A DNA stretch of 64,000 nt from Ascarosepion bandense. Lineage: Eukaryota; Mollusca; Cephalopoda; Sepiida; Sepiidae. Below are positions 55,678 to 64,000 of this stretch, one piece after another. The DNA lies in assembly GCA_037127315.1 (NCBI GenBank), contig JBBBDQ010000917.1:1-64000 (forward strand), written 5' to 3'. Position numbers and translations under genes: made by a program. Position 1 is the stretch's first letter, and each line of letters opens with the position of its first letter. A model generated the notes under the pieces. That model did no database searches and was not told the DNA's origin. It saw nothing but the letters and a program-made list of their open reading frames with translations.

Positions 55678-55985
55678 TGTGCGTTGTGGTGCAGTGGATA
55701 TTGACTCGGAACGACAAATCGGGGAGCCGATTTCGAATTCTAGTTGAATTCCTTGCATTCACTTACGCACAAATGCGCTTGGCAAACGTATTAATGCGTA
55801 ATCTTCCCTCCAGTTACAGCTTAAAAAATAAAACAGATTGGGTTCTATAACCTTGGCAGGCAACCAGTCTACCGCAGAAAGCAATGGCAACCTACTGTGG
55901 GATAATAATCTGCCCAGTCAAGCATGGCTCTTTCGAGACATGATCGCCCAAAGCGTGTATCACGTATGGCACTCAACTGACTGAT
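55678..55985 (+). mobile_element. tRNA-derived SINE
   Basis: Head GCGTTGTGGTGCAGTGGATA, box B region GATTTCGAATTCTAG (diverged), then the SINE body and GGCACTCAACTGACTGATA. More diverged than other members and unique to copy 3. Confidence 0.88.
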
Positions 55986-56529
55986 ATTACTATTGATTCA
56001 ACAATTACTGAAAAAATACTTTACTATTATATTTTTTTGATAGGGTTTCTCTGCTCATTTTGTCAGATGTTATTTACGACTGGGGTTTTTATTCATTGTT
56101 TTCTTCTTCAAAATCTGGCCTGTGAGATACACAGTGTTTCAGGTTTAAATATAATCGGCAGAAATACCCAACAAACAGAATTAATAAAGTTTACCGTAAA
56201 GAATAAGACAGAAAAAGATTAGGACAAAAATAGTACTTAGCAAACTTTATATCGGGTCTAATTTATATACATTAACACAGGCTCTAATTTGGGACCAGAG
56301 ACAATCTCTTATATCCGGGTTTCTCTAATATCTGGGTTATGTGGTAGTAGTAAGCAAACATTATATGCAAGATAAAAGTAGGCAAAGCAATTGCAAGGAG
56401 ATGAAAAATTTCACAACCTAAAAATGGTGTCAACACGAAAAAGCGATACAGATAAAGTCAGAACGCTGCAATCGCTTAAGACAAGGAACAAAAATATAGC
56501 AGACGAAACAAAGCAATGGTCTATCTTAA
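55986..56529. other. Non-coding DNA with an inverted pogo-like fragment
   Basis: 56240-56345 carries TTAACACAGGCTCTAATTTG and CTCTTATATCCGGGTTTCTC, the inverse of 35040-35110 in copy 2. The rest is unique and AT-rich; short frames have no domain. Confidence 0.5.
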
Positions 56530-56922
56530 TGCATTTCTATGACGTTTTTTATAATCGTTACAACCCAAGTAAGAATATACTGCCACTGGTGTGCAGGGGT
56601 TTACAGTGAGAAAAGAGGGAAAGGGAGAAAAGAAAGAAAAAACGGTACAGGTCGAAGAAAGGGTAAGAGAGAAACGAGATTCAAGGAGATAAAAGATGGC
56701 AATTGACGTTGCACTGAAACCGTTGGAGTTTGTAGCTATCATGAAAGCAAGGATGCGGAAAGGGAGTTCCGCGGGAGGGAATTGCCCAAAAAGAAACCGG
56801 TAATGTAGAAGTGGAAGATAAATTTGCCTATTTTCATAGTAAAAGGGTGGATATGTAGTTGTCAGTCTAGTTGCAAATTCATGAGGGCGGGCCACGAGAA
56901 AATGAAGCTCATCAGAGGATAT

Positions 56923-56957
<35 letters not shown>

Positions 56958-57180
56958 CATCAGTGAGAAAGTGACTGAAGTCAAGCTGCCAAATCAGAAT
57001 ATATTACATTACCGATCCTCTTTTGGATTTTGTCAAGAACCCCAAGATGAATAGCAGAATCACCCGACCAAATAGGACAACAGTATTTAATGCCCGGTTG
57101 AATGGTAGATTTATAAATATGCAAGATGGATTCTGACAAGAAAAACTTCCTGGCTTGGTAGAGCAACCCAAATATTCTTA
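56530..57180 (-). pseudogene. Diverged LINE 3' end, copy 3
   Basis: Nearly identical to 17815-18430: the tail complement at 56560, the frame 56521-56895 with ARPHEFATRLTTTYPPFYYE, a much longer A-run (56926-56953 against about 13 As in copy 1), and the RT thumb remnant SILHIYKSTIQPGIKYCCPI with LDKIQKRIGNVI at 56981-57166. Confidence 0.82.
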
Positions 57181-58165
57181 GCAGTAGATGTAGTTATTAA
57201 TTCGAGTAGTCATTCCACTTGAGGTCAGATGAGAGAGTGAAGGCGAGGAGGTGCAGCGCTATTGCTTTCAGAGAGATGAGAGTGATCAATACTGATGGAA
57301 GGTAGGAAAGGTTCTCTATGTTGGTTAAAGGAGAGAATCTTTGTTTTAGAAGTATTAAAATTTACGAGCCATTTCTTACCCCAGTCTATCACAGATTGAA
57401 GATTTGTCTATGAATTTCGAGAGGTGAAAGTTTTTGTAATCATTTCATACATTGGAACCAACGCCAGATGTTTGGTCCAAGTATATGTTACAATTCCTTG
57501 CTCAATTTCTCAGATGTTATTTAAACAATTGTATTTTACTTGAGAGGAACCCAGATGAGGCTCCGCCGAAGGGTTGAGTCTTGTCTGGGGAAAAGTAGAC
57601 AAAACTTTTTTTCTGAGCTACATGGTTCGGATACCCACATTATTTTGGCGACGAAGAATTTGGCCAAACTTAAAAACGTTCATGAATATGCTGGTCTACG
57701 AATTAAGTTATTGCCAAACTAATGGGAAAATTTTTCAACCAATACAATATTTTGTGAACAAGGGTTTTGGAGAACTCACGTAAAAATTCACCAAGGTTAC
57801 ATTGGTAGAAGAAATTCAAGAATTTACCAAAGCTGCAAAGCACTTTTGGATATGAGAGTTTTCTAAGGGTTACATGGATATTAACCAAGTTGACCAAAAC
57901 ATTATTCCAAGTATAATGAACAGGAAATGCAACAATATTCGTTAAATTGAAAATTGTATTTTCCAATTAGCAAAAATATATATATTTTTGAGACCTTGAC
58001 TTCTTTTGCAACACGTGCGAATTAATAATGTTCATAAGAAACGATATTCAGAAGTTTCAAGGTTGCAGTTCTTACAGTAGTGCAGAAAACGATAATATAT
58101 ATCTATAAAAGGCAAGATGTTTGTGTGTGTGTGTCTGTTTATCTGTCCTTATGTCCTTTATGTGC
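57181..58165. other. Duplicated non-coding block before the SINE, copy 3
   Basis: Collinear with 18431-19423 and 35288-36285. No gene seen. Confidence 0.55.
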
Positions 58166-58387
58166 GTTGTGGTGCATTGGATATCGGCTCGCAAATACCC
58201 TTGGGAAAGGAATTAATCCGTCTCTTCATTCCAGTTCTGGGTTAAATAGCAGGACAGATTGGTTTCTATAGCCTTGGTCAGCAACCAGTCTACCGTAGAA
58301 AGCAATGGCAGCCTACTGCGGGATGATATTCTCTTTCGAGACATGATCGTCCAAAGCGTGTATCACATACGGCACTTAACTGACTGA
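58166..58387 (+). mobile_element. tRNA-derived SINE with deleted promoter, copy 3
   Basis: Same insertion as 19424 and 36286, but GGATATCGGCTCG is joined directly to CAAATACCCTTGGG, removing about 70 bp including box B. Confidence 0.88.
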
Positions 58388-58909
58388 TATAACATAAATT
58401 CTGAAAACTGACCATGGTTATTTGGTGAGGTGACATGACAAAGCTGTGTGTTTCCCATGACAGTTGATCTACAACTGAACTAGGAGAGTAGTGAGTGGTA
58501 GTAAAACAAACAAATTGCTAACTCATATTCCAAGTGCATTTTAACTTAAAATGTCCCATGTGTCTAATACAAATTTAAATTAAAAAAAAAAAAAAGCCAA
58601 TATAAACTAATCCATTTAAAATAAATTTCAGAATGTTCTGGTCTGGATTTTCTTTTATTATTGTTTTTTTTACATTTAAACATTGCAATATCTAAACTTA
58701 TTTATAAACGGAACTGTGTGTGTGTGTGTGTGTCTGTTACCTATAGACTCTGAAACGCCTGAACCGATTTTCTTGAAAATTTACAGTTGCAGTAGATGTG
58801 TCTGTGAGGGTTCTTAGCTAGGTTGTGTGTTGTGGTACACATGATATCGAAAATCAGAAATAATTGGGTTATAAAAGGAATGGTTCGATTTTAATCAAAT
58901 TTCATTAAT
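58388..58909. other. Duplicated non-coding DNA
   Basis: Collinear with 22480-22950 and 37880-38370. Contains the GT tract and the CCTGAACCGATTTTCTTGAA motif. No gene seen. Confidence 0.55.
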
Positions 58910-59865
58910 TCATACAAAAAGATATTCATAAATGGATATTTTCTTCCATTCTCCTTTCAAATTAGTCAATAGTTCTTTGACGTTTGTTGGATTCTTTTCC
59001 TTAGCTCTCTCATTTAGTAACTTCCAAACATTCTCAATAGAATTCATGTCTGGGCTTTGAGCAGGCCTCTCCATAACAGTAGCATCCTCCTCAGAAAGAA
59101 ATGTCTTAAAAAATTTTGCTGCGTGATATGGTGCGTTATGTTGCATAAACACAGCTGGTTGATTAATTGCAGTTCTCAAATTAGGTACAAATGTTTATTC
59201 AATATCTCTTTTTATACAGATGTGTTAATTTTACCTTGTAGCCCAACAAGGTCTGGTAACAGCAGCTGAAACCAAATTTAATGCTACTTTTAGTGCACTG
59301 AGGCAATATGCTGTTGCCTAGGACAGCGTCTAACGAACCTACCATCACAACTGAACAGGTTAAACTGACTCATCACTGAAATGAACACAATCTCACTCTT
59401 CTTCTGTCCATATGAGGTGTTCAGTGGCAAATTTCAATCGGCTCATTTGATTCTCTTTTAGAGGCTTCGTACAGGCTACTTGACTGTTCAGAATTATTTT
59501 ATTAAATCTTCAGAAAATATTGTGCTTTGATTTTTTTAATGCCAAGGTTAGCATTAGCTCTTTTTTATTCTTTACCAATCCATCTTTCTTCCCCTGCAGT
59601 AGTTTTCCTAGTCCTGCCAGGTGGTTTCTTGGCTTCACGTGACAGTTTCTTCAAGATTTCTTAAAATACTATGAACACTTAGATTTTCCCACACTCTGAA
59701 ATATCACCAATCCAGAGTTTATTTTAATGATGTAACTTGGCTATCAGTTTTTTAAGTTCCCATGGCATCACAGATTTTTTTCACCATGTTTACAATGCAC
59801 GAGCCAGTAAAAAGCTGGTGTAATTTAGTAAAATTACCCAATTTTATATTCTTGCACTAAAAAAA
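58910..59865 (-). pseudogene. Tc1/mariner-family transposase, decayed, copy 3
   Basis: Same element as 38390-39345, further decayed. The final frame 58910-59179 has FMQHNAPYHAAKFFKTFLSE (His at the second catalytic position) and AQSPDMNSIENVWKLL, where the usual NPIE has become NSIE. Around 59265-59280 a deletion removes part of the central region including the GGGSVM block. The terminal repeat end lies at about 60015-60145 (TAAGAATACACTGAAAAAAA … TTACAGTGAGTACCGTTCAT). Inactive. Confidence 0.88.
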
Positions 59866-60145
59866 TTTTCAATAACACAAAATAGAAATTTTATGGGCTT
59901 ATTTAATTCTGATGTTTTTGATCATCTATTTTTTGAGAATGTTATATGATTATTCTTATAACAATCAAAATACGTTCATTGAACTTTATATTTTGGAATC
60001 ATAATTTATTTTATATCCTTGATAAAATGTTCTTTAAACTCTGAAAATTTAGGGTCTAATCGATAAGAATACACTGAAAAAAAGTCAGAAAACATTAAAA
60101 GCAAAAAATTACAGTGAGTACCGTTCATAGAGGTCCACTGCATTT

Positions 60146-60667
60146 TCAGAAAGTTACCTGGATATTAAAGTTGACTAAAATACAACATATTCCAAGTATA
60201 ATGAACAGGTAACGTAAAACAAAGTATGTAAAATGCGATTAATAAGCATGTGTTATTACAAATGGATAAAAAAAGAAATCAGCAACATGCAAATTAACAA
60301 TGGCATAATGTTGACATGTAAATAAAACAATTTTGAGAGCCATTTGTATTCAATCTATGTGACATGGGATTCATATTATGAACAGGAGCCAATTCTAAAA
60401 GGATAAAAGAATTAAAATTTTTCATTCATGACAGATGTGGAGAGTAGAAGATGGTCTTGTTGCGGGTGAGGTATACTGATCCACAAACACATTAAATGAC
60501 AGAAGATAACAAAAAAAACAAAGACAAAAATATTGTTAAGTTCATCTTTTTGTTTTAGAAAATACATCAATAGAAATATTATAGGGTGCGAGGCGAAAAA
60601 TAATTCTGCAAGCTTATGTAGAGTGCAACAAGGGTTTTGTCTTGAGAAGGACAGTTTGTGTTAGCTG
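60146..60667. other. Shortened flank leading into array B3
   Basis: 60146-60230 corresponds to 39680-39750. At about 60234 it joins sequence equal to 40200 onwards, so about 430-450 bp present in copies 1 and 2 are deleted here. The remainder matches 40200-40637. Confidence 0.65.
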
Positions 60668-63570
60668 AATTGCTACAGGACAGTTTGGTTTGTATTTGAT
60701 AAAGAAGACTGTTCCCAGGTCTGCTATAGGAGAGTTTGGTTTGTATTTGATAAAGAAGACTGTTCCCAGGTGTGCTACAGGACAGTTTGGTTTGTATTTG
60801 ATAAAGAAGACTGTTCCTAGGTGTGCTATAGGACAGTTTGGTTTGTATTTGATAAAGAAGACTGTTCCTAGGTGTGCTACAGGACAGTTTGGTTTGTATT
60901 TGATAAAGAAGACTGTTCCTAGGTGTGCTACAGGACAGTTTGGTTTGTATTTGATAAAGAAGACTGTTCCTAGGTGTGCTATAGGACAGTTTGGTTTGTA
61001 TTTGATAAAGAAGACTGTTCCCAGGTGTGCTACAGGACAGTTTGGTTTGTATTTGATAAAGAAGACTGTTCCTAGGTGTGCTACAGGACAGTTTGGTTTG
61101 TATTTGATAAAGAAGACTGTTCCTAGGTGTGCTACAGGACAGTTTGGTTTGTATTTGATAAAGAAGACTGTTCCCAGGTGTGCTACAGGACAGTTTGGTT
61201 TGTATTTGATAAAGCAGACTGTTCCCAGGTGTGCAACAAAACAAATTCACTGTTCCCATGTGTGCGACGACACAGTTTGGTTTGTATTTGATAAAGAAGA
61301 CTGTTCCCATGTGTGCTACAGGACAGTTAGGTTTGTATTTGATAAGGAAGACTGTTCCCATGTGTGCAACGGGACAAATTCATTGTTCCCATATGTGCGA
61401 CGACACACTTTGGTTTGTATTTGATAAAGAAGACTGTTCCCATGTGTGCGACGGGACATTTTGGTTTGTATTTGATAAAGAAGACTGTTCCCATGTGTGC
61501 TACAGGACAGTTTGGTTTGTATTTGATAAAGAAGACTGTTCCCATGTGTGCAACGGGACAAATTCATTGTTCCCATGTGTGCGACGACACACTTTGCTTT
61601 GTATTTGATAAAGAAGACTGTTCCCATGTGTGCGACGGTACATTTTGGTTTGTATTTGATAAAGAAGACTGTTCCCATGTGTGCGACGACACACTTTGCT
61701 TTGTATTTGATAAAGAAGACTGTTCCCATGTGTGCGACGGGACATTTTGGTTTGTATTTGATAAAGAAGACTGTTCCCATGTGTGCGACGACACACTTTG
61801 CTTTGTATTTGATAAAGAAGACTGTTCCCATGTGTGCGACGGTACATTTTGGTTTGTATTTGATAAAGAAGACTGTTCCCATGTGTGCGACGGGACATTT
61901 TGGTTTGTATTTGATAAAGAAGACTGTTCCCAGGTGTGCTACAGGACAGTTTGGTTTGTATTTGATAAAGAAGAATGTTCCCAGGTGTGCTACAGGACAG
62001 TTTGGTTTGTGTTTGATAAAGAAGACTGTTCCCAGGTGTGCTACAGGACAGTTTGGTTTGTATTTGATGAAGAAGACTGTTCCCATGTATGCCACACGAC
62101 AGTTTGGTTAGTATTTGATAAAGAAGACTGTTCCCATGTGTGCAACGGGACAAATCCATTGTTCCCATGTGTGCGACGACACAGTTTGGTTTGTATTCAA
62201 TGAAGAAGACTGTTCCCATGTGTGCGACGGGACATTTTGCTTTGTATTTGATAAAGAAGACTGTTCCCATGTGTGCTACAGGACAGTTTGGTTAGTATTT
62301 GATAAAGAAGACTGTTCCCATGTGTGCAACGGGACAAATTCATTGTTCCCATGTGTGCGACGACACACTTTGCTTTGTATTTGATAAAGAAAACTGTTCC
62401 CATGTGTGCGACGGGACATTTTGGTTTGTATTTGATAAAGAAGACTGTTCCCAGGTGTGCTACAGGACAGTTTGGTTAGTATTTGATAAAGAAGACTGTT
62501 CCCAGGTGTGCTACAGGACAGTTTGGTTAGTATTTGATAAAGAAGACTGTTCCCAGGTGTGCTACAGGACAGTTTGGTTTGTATTTGATAAAGAAGACTG
62601 TTCCTAGGTGTGCTATAGGACAGTTTGGTTTGTATTTGATAAAGAAGACTGTTCCCATGTGTGCTACAGGACAGTTTGGTTTGTATTTGATAAAGAAGAC
62701 TGTTCCCAGGTGTGCTACGGGACAGTTTGGGTAGTATTTGATAAAGAAGACTGTTCCCATGTGTGCAACGAGACAAATCCATTGTTCCCATGTGTGCGAC
62801 GACACAGTTTGGTTTGTATTCAATGAAGAAGACTGTTCCCATGTGTGCGACGGGACATTTTGGTTTGTATTTGATAAAGAAGACTCTTCCCATGTGTGCT
62901 ACGGGACAGTTTGGTTAGTATTTGATAAAGACTGTTCCAAGGTGTGCTACAGGACAGTTTGGTTTGTATTTGATAAAGAAGACTGTTCCCAGGTGTGCGA
63001 CAGGACAGTTTGGTTTGTATTTGATAAAGAAGACTGTTCCCAGGTGTGCGACAGGACAGTTTGGTTTGTATTTGATAAAGAAGACTGTTCCCAGGTGTGC
63101 GACAGGACAGTTTGGTTTGTATTTGATAAAGAAGACTGTTCCCATGTGTGCTACAGGACAGTTTGGTTAGTATTTGATAAAGAAGACTGTTCCCAGGTGT
63201 GCGACAGGACGGTTTGGTTTGTATTTGATAAAGAAGACTGTTCCCACGTGTGCTACAGGACAGTTTGGTTAGTATTTGATAAAGAAGACTGTTCCCAGGT
63301 GTGCGACGGGACAAATTCATTGTTCCCATGTGTGCGACGACACAGTTTGGTTTGTATTTGATAAAGAAGACTGTTCCCAGGTCTGCTACAGGACAGTTTG
63401 GTTTGTATTTGATAAAGAAGACCGTTCCCATGTGTGCAACGGGACAAATTCATTGTTCCCATGTGTGCGATGACACAGTTTGGTTTGTATTCAATGAAGA
63501 AAACTGTTCCCAGGTGTGCAACAGGACAGTTTGGTTTGTATTCAATGAAGAAGAACGTTCCCATCTGTTC
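60668..63570. repeat. 51-bp tandem repeat array B3, about 57 units
   Basis: Same monomer family as B1 and B2. The left third is a CCTAGGTGTGCTAC/TATAGG series found only here. The middle (61600-61870) alternates CATTTTGG and CACACTTTGC variants in dimers. The right end repeats the short-unit pattern and closes with CAATGAAGAAGAAC and CCCATCTGTTCCCC, as the other arrays do. Open frames of up to about 280 codons on plus and 260 on minus are repeat translations. Confidence 0.97.
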
Positions 63571-63945
63571 CCCACCACCCCATCAGTCACATTATTTACA
63601 TATCACAATCATCACAGCCTGTCAGAAAATTAATTTATCACAGTCAAAATCTATAACTTGACAGGTTACATATTTTACCTCATCAAATAAATTTACCCCC
63701 CCCCCATCAGTCAGATACATTATTTACATATCACAATCATCACAGTCAAAAGCATAATTTCACCGGTCACACAAATTACCTCATCAAATAAATTACCCCC
63801 CCATCAGTCAGTCGCATAATTTATATATCACAGTCATTTACATAATTTACACATCACGATCTCTTATCATAATCTCACAACTAGTCAGAGAATTGACTAA
63901 TCACACTCATAATATGCATACACAGGTCACATTTTACCTTATGAA
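63571..63945. repeat. Diverged 123-bp-type monomers (junction seed), copy 4
   Basis: Nearly identical to 27484-27850 and 42558-42927. Confidence 0.85.
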
Positions 63946-64000
63946 ATAAATTAAACCCCCCACCACCACCACCATCAGTCCAATAAGTCATGTAGTCACA
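63946..64000 (-). pseudogene. Exon-like segment, copy 4 (cut by window edge)
   Basis: The donor-side end of the exon-like segment (CACCACCACCACCATCAGTC, then ACTCATGTAGTCACA-type sequence on plus) starts again before the window ends. Confidence 0.4.

Larger units (their letters stand above)
42558..63570 (+). repeat. Large tandem segmental duplication, copy 3
   Basis: About 21 kb. It shares the common landmarks and adds a secondary duplication of its own: 48605-50505 repeats the material of 45390-46380 around a SINE. A short inverted-repeat transposon at 50952-51386 is also unique to this copy. It shares the Tigger fragment with copy 1 and the Tc1-like element with copy 2, so the copies form a mosaic and not a simple tree. 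Confidence 0.85.
63571..64000 (+). repeat. Start of segmental duplication copy 4 (cut by window edge)
   Basis: After the third 51-bp array the sequence again enters the cytosine-run, 123-like monomers and the beginning of the exon-like segment, as at 27484 and 42558. The window ends inside it. Confidence 0.85.

Noticed and set aside
61364..62203. 279-codon and overlapping 260-codon frames in array B3 as genes
   Set aside because: Same reason. The frames switch by 31-bp units and exist on both strands at once.

Overview
This is a eukaryotic, gene-poor, clearly AT-rich window built almost entirely of repeats. It contains tRNA-derived SINEs, non-LTR retrotransposon (LINE) fragments, Tc1/mariner and pogo/Tigger transposase remnants, hAT-like ends and long minisatellites. 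There is no bacterial gene organisation. The mix suggests an invertebrate metazoan, plausibly a mollusc and perhaps a coleoid cephalopod such as octopus. That assignment is inference from repeat types, not proof. I see no intact host protein-coding gene; nearly all open frames are tandem-repeat translations or decayed transposon pieces.

Layout. Positions 1-6235 are a head-to-tail array of a 123-bp repeat (about 50 units). The rest is at least three, with a fourth starting, directly repeated copies of a large unit (about 15-21 kb): copy 1 at 6236-27480, copy 2 at 27481-42557, copy 3 at 42558-63570, and the start of copy 4 at 63571-64000. Each unit runs in the order: diverged 123-bp-like monomers, an exon-like minus-strand segment, AT-rich non-coding DNA carrying SINE/LINE/DNA-transposon remnants, then a 51-bp tandem array (23848-27480, 40638-42557, 60668-63570). 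Copies differ by insertions and deletions that can be polarised against each other. Examples are a LINE insertion only in copy 2 (28548-29193), a Tigger fragment in copies 1 and 3 only, a Tc1-like element in copies 2 and 3 only, and a scarred deletion with a 37-nt templated patch in copy 2 (35251-35287).

The 51-bp array is 17 codons long with few stops in its consensus. It therefore produces long open frames on both strands; a recurring 31-bp short unit switches frame. Variation among monomers is mostly amino-acid-changing in the best frame, so I regard it as a minisatellite and not a gene. The best candidate for former host coding sequence is the exon-like segment repeated at 6240-6695, 27851-28312 and 42928-43389 (minus strand). 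In copies 2 and 3 it has acceptor-like and donor-like edges 462 bp apart, and all three copies share one internal frameshift.

The most notable observation is the coupling of a long tandem segmental duplication to two minisatellite families that sit at every unit junction. One of these, the 123-bp repeat, appears to have been seeded by junction sequence and then expanded massively at only one junction.
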